Below are positions 54,598-63,700 of a stretch of DNA of 64,000 nucleotides, one piece after another. The DNA is taken from assembly GCF_001661075.1 (NCBI RefSeq), contig NZ_CP014870.1, positions 1,426,001 to 1,490,000 on the forward strand, written 5' to 3'. Position 1 is the stretch's first letter; each line of letters begins with the position of its first letter. The notes beneath the pieces were generated by a model. It was not told the DNA's origin. It searched no databases and was given only the letters and a program-made list of their open reading frames with translations. The DNA is from Pseudomonas silesiensis (lineage in GTDB: Bacteria; Pseudomonadota; Gammaproteobacteria; Pseudomonadales; Pseudomonadaceae). Made by a program: the position numbers and the translations under genes.

Positions 54598-55519
54598 ATT
54601 GCTGCACACCGGCCAGGTCATCATCGACCTGGTCATGGCCGTGGATAAACTGCCCCAGCCGGGCGGGGACGTGCTGGCGCAATCGGCCCGTTTCGAAGCC
54701 GGTGGCGGCTTCAATGTGATGGCTGCCGCCCAGCGTAACGGGTTGTCGGTGGTTTACCTGGGCCGCCACGGTACCGGACGCTTTGGCGATCTGGCCCGTG
54801 AGGCCATGAATGCGCAAGGCATCCGCATCGGCATCGCCGACCGCGCCGGGCGCGATACCGGGCTGTGCGTCGCGGTGACGGACGCGTCGGCCGAGCGCAG
54901 TTTCATTTCCTACATCGGCGCCGAGGGCGAGTTGACCGTCCAGGACCTGGCGAGTGTGCCGGCCGAGGCGGGTGACTATGTCTACGTCAGTGGCTACAGC
55001 CTGCTGCATGTCGGCAAGGCGCAGGCGCTGGTGGATTGGGTGCTGGCGTTGCCGGGCGGGATCAAGGTGGTGTTCGATCCGGGTCCGCTGGTGGAGGCGC
55101 CGGATGCGCCGTTGATGCAGGCTTTGCTGCCGCGCATTGATGTATGGACCAGCAACCGTGTCGAAGCGCTACGGTTTACCGGGGCACTGGACATCGGCGA
55201 GGCATTGGACCGGTTGGCTGTACATCTGCCGACCGAGGTTCTGACGGTGGTCCGCGATGGGCCGCAAGGGTGCTGGTTCAGTCAGCGCGGCGAGCATCGG
55301 CATGTGCCGGGGTTCAAGGTCGAGGCGGTGGACAGCAATGGTGCCGGGGATGCGCATGCCGGGGTGTTTGTGGCCGGGTTGGCGCAGGGGTTGTCCGCGG
55401 GGGAGGCGGGGCGGCGGGCGAATGCGGCGGCGGCGCTGGCGGTGACCCGGTGGGGGCCTGCTACTTCGCCGGGGGCGGCTGAGGTGGATGCATTCATCAG
55501 CAAGACCTACGGCGCCTGA
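54590..55519 (+). CDS. PfkB-family carbohydrate kinase
   Basis: 309 residues. N-terminal GGDVLAQSARFEAGGGFNVM is the PfkB substrate signature and AVDSNGAGDAHAGVFVAGLA holds the catalytic Asp in GAGD. The ATG at 54,590 inside the end of the permease gene is preferred; an upstream frame to 54,527 only runs over the permease. It probably phosphorylates ribose or an intact nucleoside released by the preceding enzyme. Confidence 0.87.
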   Translation: MPRLLHTGQVIIDLVMAVDKLPQPGGDVLAQSARFEAGGGFNVMAAAQRNGLSVVYLGRHGTGRFGDLAREAMNAQGIRIGIADRAGRDTGLCVAVTDASAERSFISYIGAEGELTVQDLASVPAEAGDYVYVSGYSLLHVGKAQALVDWVLALPGGIKVVFDPGPLVEAPDAPLMQALLPRIDVWTSNRVEALRFTGALDIGEALDRLAVHLPTEVLTVVRDGPQGCWFSQRGEHRHVPGFKVEAVDSNGAGDAHAGVFVAGLAQGLSAGEAGRRANAAAALAVTRWGPATSPGAAEVDAFISKTYGA

Positions 55520-55526
55520 TCTACCG

Positions 55527-55625
55527 CTTTCGCGAGCAGGCTCGCTCCCACAGGGTTCTGTGTCGACCATCCAAATCTGGTCAGACGCAGATCCACTGTG
55601 GGAGCGAGCCTGCTCGCGATGGGGC
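55527..55625. repeat. REP pair downstream of the PfkB gene
   Basis: CTTTCGCGAGCAGGCTCGCT and the inverted GGAGCGAGCCTGCTCGCGAT flank about 45 bases. Confidence 0.88.
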
Positions 55626-55741
55626 CCTTGAATCCAACACAAAACCCGGGCGTCAACCCGCCTTGCGCAACGCCTGCTTACGCATGCCCGACCTCCCCGG
55701 AATCTTCTTCGCCGAGCACGGCTGCAACCTGATCCGTCGTG

Positions 55742-55996
55742 TCAGGCGTCCAGCTTGCGCGCTGCTTCAACCCCGGCAGCACTGAGTTTTATCGGCAGAT
55801 TCAACGAATGCTCACCGTCCTCGTTGCAGACCACATGACCATGCTGAATCAATCCGCGCTCCTGCAGCGTGGCGAGGGCGCTGGCCACGACTTTCTCTCC
55901 CCGGTAATTATCCAGGACCTCCTTGCCCAGCCCACTCGGATGGGCGTGCAACAGGCGGGTCAGGACTTCTTTTTCAAGGTTTTTGTCGACGTTCAT
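55742..55996 (-). CDS. Hypothetical protein, 84 aa, winged-helix-like
   Basis: It starts MNVDKNLEKEVLTRLLHAHP and continues EKVVASALATLQERGLIQHG with a C-terminal LSAAGVEAARKLDA. The helix-turn-helix and wing layout suggest a small nucleic-acid-binding domain, but no named family is certain. GAGGTAAGC lies before the ATG on the minus strand. Confidence 0.7.
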   Translation of the reverse strand: MNVDKNLEKEVLTRLLHAHPSGLGKEVLDNYRGEKVVASALATLQERGLIQHGHVVCNEDGEHSLNLPIKLSAAGVEAARKLDA

Positions 55997-56056
55997 GCTT
56001 ACCTCTTTATCAAGTGGATAAGTTATGCAAGTGGATAAGTCGTTCGCGTGGGCGAA

Positions 56057-56389
56057 CTATTGGCTGGCACCGCCTTCGGAACCACCGGTGGTGGTTTTCG
56101 AGCCGATGCCGGTGTCGGCGTTATCGGGTGTCCGGGTGTCCGGCTGGTTCATCCCACCTTGACGGCCCGCGTCGTTACCCTGAATCCGAGGGTCGGTGCC
56201 CGTGGAGGGCGGCAGGCTGCTGTCGAGGCCCGTACCGTTGGTGTTCATGGCGGGTGCGCTTTGGATGGCGGGGGCTTTAGGGCTTTCGACCGGGTTGGTC
56301 GGGCCGGTGCCGGAGGCAGTGTTGGCTGCAAAGGCGGCAGAGGACATCAGGAGGGCAAGAGCGAGGGCGGACAACCGGGACGTGAGCAT
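56057..56389 (-). CDS. Secreted low-complexity protein, 110 aa
   Basis: A signal peptide (MLTSRLSALALALLMSSAAFA, cleavage before ANT) is followed by a Gly/Thr/Pro/Asn-rich, probably disordered mature region (NTNGTGLDSSLPPSTGTDPR, GGMNQPDTRTPDNADTGIGS). No cysteines. Typical of small Pseudomonas envelope proteins without known role. GAGAC lies before the start. Confidence 0.65.
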   Translation of the reverse strand: MLTSRLSALALALLMSSAAFAANTASGTGPTNPVESPKAPAIQSAPAMNTNGTGLDSSLPPSTGTDPRIQGNDAGRQGGMNQPDTRTPDNADTGIGSKTTTGGSEGGASQ

Positions 56390-56587
56390 ACTGGTGTCTC
56401 CATTTTCTATTCAGAGTCCTTACTTGATATTGGGCCGCCGCCGATCCGGATTGGTGCCTGAGGAACGACGAACGGTTCAGGTCTGCTGTCGCGCCGGTCA
56501 AGTCTCCTGGCCAAAGGGATTTTCTAATGTGACGAGCGTCGCTTGTGGACTTAGTATGGCGTTTTCAACTTTGACGAAGGCACGTCC

Positions 56588-57070
56588 ATGACCATCGAGA
56601 TCCGCCCGGCGACCCCCAGCGATGCACCGCAAATCCTCGCGTTCATCACTGAACTGGCCGACTACGAACGTGCCCGTCACGAGGTCATCGCCAGCGTCGC
56701 CGACATCGAGCGCAGCCTGTTCAGCGAAGGCGCCACGGCCCATGGTCTGATCTGCCTGCGCGACGGCTCGCCGATCGGCTTCGCGGTGTTCTTTTTCAGT
56801 TATTCCACCTGGCTTGGCAGCAATTGCCTGTACCTCGAAGACCTCTACATCACCCCGCAACAGCGCGGTGGTGGCGCGGGCAAGACCTTGCTGCGCCATT
56901 TGGCAAAAATCGCCTGCGCCAATGATTGCGGGCGGTTCGAGTGGAGCGTGCTGGACTGGAATAAACAGGCGATCGAATTCTACAAATCCCTGGGCGCGCA
57001 GCCGCAGGAGGAGTGGGTGCGGTATCGGATGGATGGGGCGGTGTTGCGGGATTTTGCCGAGGGTAACTGA
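56588..57070 (+). CDS. GNAT-family N-acetyltransferase
   Basis: 160 residues with the acetyl-CoA binding signature LEDLYITPQQRGGGAGKTLL and the late FYKSLGAQPQEEWVRYR segment, typical of the small GNAT group near SpeG/diamine acetyltransferases. Substrate unknown. It is followed by a hairpin that doubles as a terminator. Confidence 0.86.
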   Translation: MTIEIRPATPSDAPQILAFITELADYERARHEVIASVADIERSLFSEGATAHGLICLRDGSPIGFAVFFFSYSTWLGSNCLYLEDLYITPQQRGGGAGKTLLRHLAKIACANDCGRFEWSVLDWNKQAIEFYKSLGAQPQEEWVRYRMDGAVLRDFAEGN

Positions 57071-57091
57071 ACACACGCGCCACGCTTAAAG

Positions 57092-57175
57092 GGTCGCAGC
57101 CTTCGGCAGCTCCTACAGATCCGGTGTGTGCCGCACACTCCCTGTAGAAGCTGGCGAAGGCTGCGATCTTTTTTT
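57092..57175 (+). terminator. REP-like inverted repeat acting as terminator
   Basis: GTCGCAGCCTTCGGCAGCTC and the inverted GAAGCTGGCGAAGGCTGCGA are followed by seven T residues. A different REP class from the GTGGGAGCGAGC type. Confidence 0.72.
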
Positions 57176-57185
57176 GTCTTCTCCC

Positions 57186-57240
57186 AATATATGGGATGTG
57201 TATTTATATATTGAGATTTTGTGCCGTCCGGGTTTATAGT
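57186..57240 (+). promoter_or_regulatory. Promoter 2 of the sugar regulon (dgo operon)
   Basis: ATATGGGATGT, 11 bases, TTGAGA (57,211), 18 bases, TATAGT (57,235). Same elements and spacing as at 46,286-46,338; the shared ACAAAACAGGTGAA leader also precedes both starts. Confidence 0.72.
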
Positions 57241-57279
57241 CCAGCTCACTCACTGCCAAAAAACAAAACAGGTGAATCG

Positions 57280-58272
57280 ATGCTGGCGCAATTGATCGCG
57301 CTCGATTGGGGGACAACCTCATTACGTGCTTACAAACTGGGCCAGGATGGCCAAGTGCTCGAACAGCGCTCGCTGTCGTCGGGCATCATGCAGCTGCCCA
57401 AAGCGCCACGAGTCGTCGCCGGCCGGGAATGCACCAATGGTTTTGAACTGGCCTTCGATGAGGCCTGCGGTGACTGGCTCGACGCGCAGCCCGATGTGCC
57501 GGTGATTGCCTGCGGCATGGTCGGCAGCGCCCAGGGCTGGCATGAAGCGGCCTATCGCGATACCCCGGCAAACGTCGCCAGTCTCGGCACCTCCCTGCAC
57601 ACCCTGCGCAGTACTCGCGGAGTCGATGTGCACATCGTGCCGGGCGTTATCCAGCGCTCGCCGTTACCGAATGTGATGCGCGGCGAAGAAACACAAGTGC
57701 TGGGCGTGCTGCAAAACCTGCCATCGGATGGCGGCGACGATCTGTTGATCGGCCTGCCGGGCAGTCATTCGAAATGGGTGCAAGTCGCCGATGGCTGCAT
57801 CGTGCATTTCGATACTTTCATGACGGGTGAAATCTTCGCCGTACTCAGCGAGCACAGCATTCTCGGACGCACCCAGCAACGTGGTGCGCCTTTCGATGAC
57901 GCCGCCTTCGATCGCGGGGTGCAAGTGGCCTTGTCGGCGGACGGCGAGATCGGTCCGCTGTCGACCTTGTTCAGCGCCCGCAGCCTGGGGTTGACCGGCG
58001 AACTGAGGGCCAGTGCGCAGCCGGACTACCTCTCCGGCCTGCTGATCGGCCATGAGCTGTCGGCCTTGGCCAGCGTGCAGCGCCGGCGCCGCAACAGTGT
58101 GCATCTGCCCTCGATCATCCTCATCGGCAACACCCAACTGTGTACCCGCTACAGCAGGGCCCTCGACGCCTGCGGTTTCGCCCGGGTAACCCTGGCCGAG
58201 CAGGCCACCGAACGCGGGTTGTGGCAGTTGGCGCTTGCCGCCGGACTGATCACCGCAAACCCATCCCGTTAA
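57280..58272 (+). CDS. dgoK: 2-dehydro-3-deoxygalactonokinase
   Basis: 330 residues, starting MLAQLIALDWGTTSLRAYKL, the phosphate-binding loop of DgoK. It also has PGVIQRSPLPNVMRGEETQV and LIGLPGSHSKWVQV. It phosphorylates 2-dehydro-3-deoxygalactonate in D-galactonate breakdown. The start at 57,280 has CAGGTGAA upstream; a longer frame back to 57,196 runs through the promoter. First of dgoK-dgoA-dgoD-MFS-IclR. Confidence 0.9.
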   Translation: MLAQLIALDWGTTSLRAYKLGQDGQVLEQRSLSSGIMQLPKAPRVVAGRECTNGFELAFDEACGDWLDAQPDVPVIACGMVGSAQGWHEAAYRDTPANVASLGTSLHTLRSTRGVDVHIVPGVIQRSPLPNVMRGEETQVLGVLQNLPSDGGDDLLIGLPGSHSKWVQVADGCIVHFDTFMTGEIFAVLSEHSILGRTQQRGAPFDDAAFDRGVQVALSADGEIGPLSTLFSARSLGLTGELRASAQPDYLSGLLIGHELSALASVQRRRRNSVHLPSIILIGNTQLCTRYSRALDACGFARVTLAEQATERGLWQLALAAGLITANPSR

Positions 58273-58291
58273 ACCTGACTGGAGGTCTGAC

Positions 58292-58912
58292 ATGCTCAAG
58301 CAAGCACTGGCGCAAAACGGTCTGATCGCGATCCTGCGCGGCCTGCATCCACAAGAAGCGGCCGCCATCGGCGAAGTCCTGTACGCCGCCGGATTTCGTG
58401 TCATCGAAGTGCCGCTCAATTCCCCCGAGCCGTACGACAGTATCCGCATCCTGCGCAGCACCTTGCCTGCCGATTGCCTGATTGGCGCGGGCACGGTGCT
58501 GACGCCGGAGCAGGTCGAGCAAGTGAAAGCCGCAGGCGGCCAGGTGATCGTCATGCCCCACAGCGATCCCAAGGTGTTGCGTGCAGCGAAGGCGGCGGGG
58601 TTGTTCCTGTCGCCCGGTGTGGCAACGCCGACCGAAGCCTTCGCCGCATTGGCCGAAGGGGCGGACGTGCTGAAGATGTTCCCGGCCGAGCAGATGGGGC
58701 CCGCCGTCGTCAAAGCCTGGCTTGCCGTATTACCTGCCGGAACGATTCTGGCGCCGGTCGGTGGAATCACGCCGGACAACATGCAGGTGTTTATCGACGC
58801 GGGCGTCAAAGGCTTCGGCCTCGGTTCCGGGTTGTTCAAACCGGGCATGACGCCTGAAGACGTGGCGCTTAACGCCAAGGCTTATGTGGCTGCCTGGAAA
58901 GCCCTTCGCTAA
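58292..58912 (+). CDS. dgoA: 2-dehydro-3-deoxy-6-phosphogalactonate aldolase
   Basis: 206 residues of the KDPG/KDPGal aldolase family: Glu in [32 protein letters not shown], Schiff-base Lys in [14 protein letters not shown] and [20 protein letters not shown]. It splits the 6-phospho sugar acid into pyruvate and glyceraldehyde-3-phosphate. It follows dgoK by 19 bases with GGAGG before the ATG. Confidence 0.92.
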   Translation: MLKQALAQNGLIAILRGLHPQEAAAIGEVLYAAGFRVIEVPLNSPEPYDSIRILRSTLPADCLIGAGTVLTPEQVEQVKAAGGQVIVMPHSDPKVLRAAKAAGLFLSPGVATPTEAFAALAEGADVLKMFPAEQMGPAVVKAWLAVLPAGTILAPVGGITPDNMQVFIDAGVKGFGLGSGLFKPGMTPEDVALNAKAYVAAWKALR

Positions 58913-58956
58913 GACAGTCTGGCGCTGCGAGCGCTGTATCTAATAAGAGAGACAAC

Positions 58957-60105
58957 ATGAAAATTACCAAACTCACCACCTTCATCGTTCCGCCGCGCTG
59001 GTGCTTTCTCAAGATCGAAACCGACGAAGGCGTCACCGGTTGGGGCGAACCCGTGGTCGAAGGCCGCGCCCACACGGTGGCTGCCGCCGTCGACGAATTG
59101 TCCGACTACCTGATCGGCAAAGATCCACGCAACATCGAAGACATCTGGACCGTGCTCTACCGCGGCGGCTTCTACCGTGGCGGCGCGATCCACATGAGCG
59201 CGCTGGCCGGTATCGACCAGGCGCTGTGGGACATCAAGGGCAAGGCCCTTGGGGTGTCGGTCAGTGATTTGCTGGGCGGCCAGGTGCGGGACAAGATCCG
59301 CGTCTACTCCTGGATCGGCGGCGACCGGCCGGCGGACACCGCTCGCGCAGCGAAAGAAGCGGTCGCGCGGGGGTTCACGGCGGTGAAAATGAACGGCACC
59401 GAAGAGCTGCAGTTCCTCGATTCCTTCGAGAAAGTCGACCTGGCCCTGGCCAACGTCGCCGCCGTGCGCGACGCGGTGGGCCCGAACGTCGGCATCGGCG
59501 TCGACTTTCATGGCCGGGTGCACAAGCCCATGGCCAAGGTGCTGATGAAGGAACTCGACCCGTACAAACTGATGTTCATCGAAGAGCCGGTGCTCAGCGA
59601 AAACTACGAAGCGCTGAAAGAATTGGCGCCGCTGACCAGCACCCCGATTGCCCTTGGCGAGCGCTTGTTCTCGCGCTGGGATTTCAAGCGCGTGCTCAGC
59701 GAAGGCTACGTCGACATCATCCAGCCCGATGCCTCCCACGCCGGCGGCATCACCGAAACCCGCAAGATCGCCAACATGGCCGAGGCCTACGACGTGGCAC
59801 TGGCGCTGCATTGCCCGCTGGGCCCGATTGCGCTGGCGGCGTGCCTGCAACTGGACGCGGTCTGCTACAACGCGTTCATCCAGGAGCAGAGCCTGGGCAT
59901 TCATTACAACGAGAGCAACGACCTGCTGGATTATGTCAAGGATCCACGGGTGTTCGACTACGACAAAGGCTTCGTCAAGATCCCCAACGGCCCGGGCCTG
60001 GGGATCGAGATCAACGAGGAATACGTGATCGAACGCGCGGCCGTCGGCCACCGCTGGCGCAACCCGATCTGGCGCCATGCCGATGGCAGTTTTGCCGAGT
60101 GGTGA
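58957..60105 (+). CDS. dgoD: D-galactonate dehydratase
   Basis: 382 residues, enolase superfamily. Metal ligands and catalytic residues lie in [28 protein letters not shown] and [11 protein letters not shown], with [16 protein letters not shown]-terminal [20 protein letters not shown] is the usual DgoD opening. It converts D-galactonate to 2-dehydro-3-deoxygalactonate. It lies 44 bases after dgoA in the same operon. Confidence 0.93.
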   Translation: MKITKLTTFIVPPRWCFLKIETDEGVTGWGEPVVEGRAHTVAAAVDELSDYLIGKDPRNIEDIWTVLYRGGFYRGGAIHMSALAGIDQALWDIKGKALGVSVSDLLGGQVRDKIRVYSWIGGDRPADTARAAKEAVARGFTAVKMNGTEELQFLDSFEKVDLALANVAAVRDAVGPNVGIGVDFHGRVHKPMAKVLMKELDPYKLMFIEEPVLSENYEALKELAPLTSTPIALGERLFSRWDFKRVLSEGYVDIIQPDASHAGGITETRKIANMAEAYDVALALHCPLGPIALAACLQLDAVCYNAFIQEQSLGIHYNESNDLLDYVKDPRVFDYDKGFVKIPNGPGLGIEINEEYVIERAAVGHRWRNPIWRHADGSFAEW

Positions 60106-60117
60106 TCACGGCGTGAT

Positions 60118-60222
60118 CCCCGTAGGAGCGAGGCTTGCCCGCGAAGGCCACGCCTCGGTCTATCTGACTGTCGGCGGCGCCATCACTGACGCCTTCGCGG
60201 GCAAGCCTCGCTCCTACAGGGG
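60118..60222. repeat. REP pair between dgoD and the MFS gene
   Basis: CCCCGTAGGAGCGAGGCTTG and the inverted CAAGCCTCGCTCCTACAGGG flank about 40 bases. Confidence 0.88.
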
Positions 60223-60274
60223 GCAGCGCAAATCTTCAGCACGATCTCAATAAATATAAAAAGAGGCACCCCCC

Positions 60275-61585
60275 ATGCAACCGCAAACCCTCACCGGGCA
60301 GGCGTCGTTGGTGACGCCCAGCCGCAAGCGTTTTTTCATCATGGTCCTGCTGTTCATCACCGTGGTGATCAACTACCTGGACCGCAGCAACCTGTCGATT
60401 GCCGCCCCGGCGCTGACCAGCGACCTGGGCATCGATCCCATCCATGTCGGGCTGATCTTCTCCGCATTCGGCTGGACCTACGCCGCCATGCAGATCCCCG
60501 GCGGCTGGCTGGTGGATCGGGTCCCGCCACGGATTCTCTATAGTGTCGCGCTGTTGTTATGGTCGATCGCCACGGTGATGCTCGGCTTCGCCGCCAGCTT
60601 CATCGCACTGTTCGTCTTGCGCATGGCGGTCGGTGCGCTGGAAGCGCCTGCCTATCCGATCAACAGCCGTGTGGTCACTACCTGGTTTCCCGAACGCGAG
60701 CGCGCCACCGCCATCGGTTTCTATACCTCCGGGCAGTTTGTCGGCCTGGCCTTCCTCACCCCGGTACTGGCCTGGTTGCAGCACCGATACGGCTGGCACA
60801 TGGTGTTTGTCAGCACCGGTGCGGTGGGCATTCTCTGGGCGGTGATCTGGTACGCGGTGTATCGCGAGCCACGGGATTTCAAGGGCGCCAACGAGGCTGA
60901 AATCGAGCTGATCCGCGAGGGCGGCGGGCTGGTGGATATCCAGGCCGAAACCGCGAAAGCCAAGGCGAAATTCAGCTGGGTCGACCTCGGCATTGTCCTG
61001 AGCAAGCGCAAGCTCTGGGGTATCTACCTCGGCCAGTTCTGCCTCAACTCGACACTGTGGTTTTTCCTGACGTGGTTCCCGACCTACCTGGTGAAATATC
61101 GCGGCATGGACTTCATCAAGTCCGGCCTGTTGGCGTCGCTGCCGTTTCTCGCCGCCTTTGTCGGCGTGCTGTGTTCGGGGTTTTTCTCTGACTGGTTGAT
61201 CCGGCGCGGCTACACGGTGGGTTTTGCCCGCAAGTTGCCGATCATTGGCGGCCTGCTGATTTCCACCTCGATCATCGGCGCCAACTTCGTCGAGTCGACA
61301 CCCCTGGTGATCGCCTTCCTCGCGCTGGCGTTTTTCGGTAACGGGCTGGCCTCGATCACCTGGTCGCTGGTGTCGACCCTGGCCCCGGCGCGTTTGTTGG
61401 GGCTGACCGGCGGGGTGTTCAACTTCATCGGCAACCTGTCGGCCATCACCACGCCTATCGTCATCGGCTTCCTCGCCACCGGCAATTCGTTCGCCCCGGC
61501 CATCACCTATATCTCGGTGCTGGCGTTGATTGGCGCACTTTCCTACATCTTGCTGGTGGGCAAGGTCGAGCGTATCAAGTTGTAG
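60275..61585 (+). CDS. MFS transporter, probable D-galactonate/hexuronate importer
   Basis: 436 residues and twelve membrane helices of the anion:cation symporter (phthalate permease/DgoT) family: FITVVINYLDRSNLSIAAPA near the start and WFPERERATAIGFYTSGQFV. It lies between dgoD and the IclR gene, so uptake of D-galactonate is likely. Confidence 0.86.
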   Translation: MQPQTLTGQASLVTPSRKRFFIMVLLFITVVINYLDRSNLSIAAPALTSDLGIDPIHVGLIFSAFGWTYAAMQIPGGWLVDRVPPRILYSVALLLWSIATVMLGFAASFIALFVLRMAVGALEAPAYPINSRVVTTWFPERERATAIGFYTSGQFVGLAFLTPVLAWLQHRYGWHMVFVSTGAVGILWAVIWYAVYREPRDFKGANEAEIELIREGGGLVDIQAETAKAKAKFSWVDLGIVLSKRKLWGIYLGQFCLNSTLWFFLTWFPTYLVKYRGMDFIKSGLLASLPFLAAFVGVLCSGFFSDWLIRRGYTVGFARKLPIIGGLLISTSIIGANFVESTPLVIAFLALAFFGNGLASITWSLVSTLAPARLLGLTGGVFNFIGNLSAITTPIVIGFLATGNSFAPAITYISVLALIGALSYILLVGKVERIKL

Positions 61586-61645
61586 TTGCAGCCGTCGGGC
61601 GACCATAATGCCGCCCGTTCACTCGCTCAACGGTAAAGGCTGGAT

Positions 61646-62449
61646 ATGCAGGAAGACGCCCCGAAAATCGCCAAGGACGCCGCACCGACCGGCACCCAGA
61701 CACTGCTTCGCGGCCTGGGTGTGGTTCAGGCCGTGGCCAGTGGCGCCCGTGATCTCAAGGAAATCGCCCGGCTGATCGGCACCACGCGCAGCACCACCCA
61801 TCGTCTGGCCAGCTGTCTGGTGGATGAACGTTACCTGCGAGTGGTGCCGCAAATCGGCTATCTGTTGGGGCCGAAGCTGATCGAACTGGGGTTCCAGGCG
61901 CGCGAAGAACTGCCGTTGGTAACCCTGGCCGGGCCGTACCTGGATCAGCTGTCGGCATTGACCGGCGACACCATTCACCTGGCGATTCGCGAAGGCGACG
62001 AGGTGCTCTATCTGCACAAGAATCCGGGACGCAATGGCCCGGAAATGCGTTCGCGGGTCGGCCACCGCATGCCGTTGGCGCGTACCGGGATCGGCAAGGC
62101 GCTGATGCTGGATGACACGCAGGAAGAATGGCAGCGGCTGTACGAAGTCAGCCTGCCGGCAGGTGGGAAAAATCAGTTCTGGCCGCAGCACCCGGAGCAA
62201 TCCTGGGAGCAGTTTCAGCAGCGCATGCTCGAGTATGTCGCGGGCGGTTACGCCTTCGATCTGGAAGACAACGAACCGTCGATCCGCTGTGTGGCGGCAC
62301 CGATCCGCGATGCCAGCAAGCGCATCGTCGCTGGCGTCAGTATCGCCAGCACCGTGCCCTACATGCCGCTGGACAAAATGGCCGAGCTGATCCCCCTGAT
62401 CAAAGGAGTCACAGCCCGGCTGTCGGCGGAGTTGGGCCTGAAGGTTTAG
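61646..62449 (+). CDS. IclR-family transcriptional regulator
   Basis: 267 residues. The N-terminal winged helix reads SGARDLKEIARLIGTTRSTT then HRLASCLVDERYLRVV. The C-terminal ligand domain has LPLARTGIGKALML, YAFDLEDNEPSIRCVAAPIR and VSIASTVPYM. Probably controls the dgo operon and perhaps the shared promoter pair. Its stop overlaps the convergent alcohol dehydrogenase stop by three bases. Confidence 0.88.
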   Translation: MQEDAPKIAKDAAPTGTQTLLRGLGVVQAVASGARDLKEIARLIGTTRSTTHRLASCLVDERYLRVVPQIGYLLGPKLIELGFQAREELPLVTLAGPYLDQLSALTGDTIHLAIREGDEVLYLHKNPGRNGPEMRSRVGHRMPLARTGIGKALMLDDTQEEWQRLYEVSLPAGGKNQFWPQHPEQSWEQFQQRMLEYVAGGYAFDLEDNEPSIRCVAAPIRDASKRIVAGVSIASTVPYMPLDKMAELIPLIKGVTARLSAELGLKV

Positions 62450-63498
62450 ACCTTCAACGTCGCCATGTCGATCACGAAGCGGTACTTCACATCACCGGCG
62501 ATCATGCGGCTGTAAGCCTCGTTGATCTGGCGGATGTCGAGCATTTCGATGTCACAGGTGATGGCGTGCTCGGCGCAGAAATCCAGCACTTCCTGGGTTT
62601 CGGCAATGCCACCGATCAGCGAGCCGGCCAGTACGCGACGGCTCATTACCAATTTGCCGGCATGCACCGGCGGCTCCACCGGTTCGATCAGGCCCACCAG
62701 AATGTGCACCCCGTCGAACCGCAGGGTGTCGAGGTAGGGATTGAGGTCGTGCTGCACCGGAATAGTGTCCAGCAGGAAGTCGAAATGACCGGCCGCCGCT
62801 TTCATCTGTTCGGCATCGGTGGACACGATCACATGGTCCGCACCCTGACGGCGAGCTTCTTCGGCCTTGCTTGCCGAGCGGGTGAACAGCGTCACTTCGG
62901 CGCCCATGGCCTTGGCGAACTTGATGCCCATGTGGCCGAGGCCGCCCATGCCGAGAATGCCGACCTTGTCGCCAGCCTTCACCCCGTAGTGCTTGAGTGG
63001 CGAGTAGGTGGTGATGCCGGCGCAAAGGATCGGCGCGGCGCTGGCCAGGTCGAGTTTTTCAGGGATGCGCACGACGAAGTGTTCGCTGACCACGATGCTG
63101 TCGGAATAGCCGCCCATGGTGTTGCTGCCATCGATCCGGTCCGGGGTGGCGTAGGTCATGGTCGGGCCTTCGAGGCAGTATTGCTCGAGATTCGACTGGC
63201 AGGCTTCGCAGTTGCGGCAGGAATCGACCATACAGCCGACGCCGACCAGATCGCCGACCTTGTGTCGGGTGACGTTCGCACCGATGGCGGTCACTTTGCC
63301 GACGATCTCGTGGCCGGGCATCAGCGGGTACACGGCAATACCCCACTCGTTGCGTGCCTGGTGGATGTCGGAATGGCACACGCCGCAGTAGAGAATATCG
63401 ATGGCAACGTCGTCGGCCCGTGGGCTGCGGCGCTCGAATTTTACGGGGGCGAGGGGAGTGGTGGCCGATTGGGCGGCATATCCGATGGCGGTGTACAT
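62446..63498 (-). CDS. Zinc-dependent NAD(P) alcohol dehydrogenase
   Basis: 350 residues of the cinnamyl-alcohol/YahK branch. Catalytic zinc ligands are in CGVCHSDIH and PGHEIVG; the structural zinc cysteines are in DSCRNCEACQSNLEQYC; NADP-binding GILGMGGLGHMGIKFAK. The start at 63,498 with GAGG eight bases upstream is chosen; the long frame upstream has no signal. Broad aldehyde/alcohol reductase, not part of the dgo operon. Confidence 0.9.
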   Translation of the reverse strand: MYTAIGYAAQSATTPLAPVKFERRSPRADDVAIDILYCGVCHSDIHQARNEWGIAVYPLMPGHEIVGKVTAIGANVTRHKVGDLVGVGCMVDSCRNCEACQSNLEQYCLEGPTMTYATPDRIDGSNTMGGYSDSIVVSEHFVVRIPEKLDLASAAPILCAGITTYSPLKHYGVKAGDKVGILGMGGLGHMGIKFAKAMGAEVTLFTRSASKAEEARRQGADHVIVSTDAEQMKAAAGHFDFLLDTIPVQHDLNPYLDTLRFDGVHILVGLIEPVEPPVHAGKLVMSRRVLAGSLIGGIAETQEVLDFCAEHAITCDIEMLDIRQINEAYSRMIAGDVKYRFVIDMATLKV

Positions 63499-63700
63499 GA
63501 GGAACCTCGCATTAGCAGTGACAGGTGAGGTGGCGCATTTTGGGCGCCGGGCCTGCCACCGGCCATGGCGATTCCTCCGGGTGTCATGCCTAATCCTCCG
63601 GCTTGCGCCGCGGCGGACTCGCATTGGCCATCAGACCTGCGATGATGCTTTCATCCCGATTCCATGACTTTTTCTGCGACTTTTTTGTGAAGAGCGGCCC

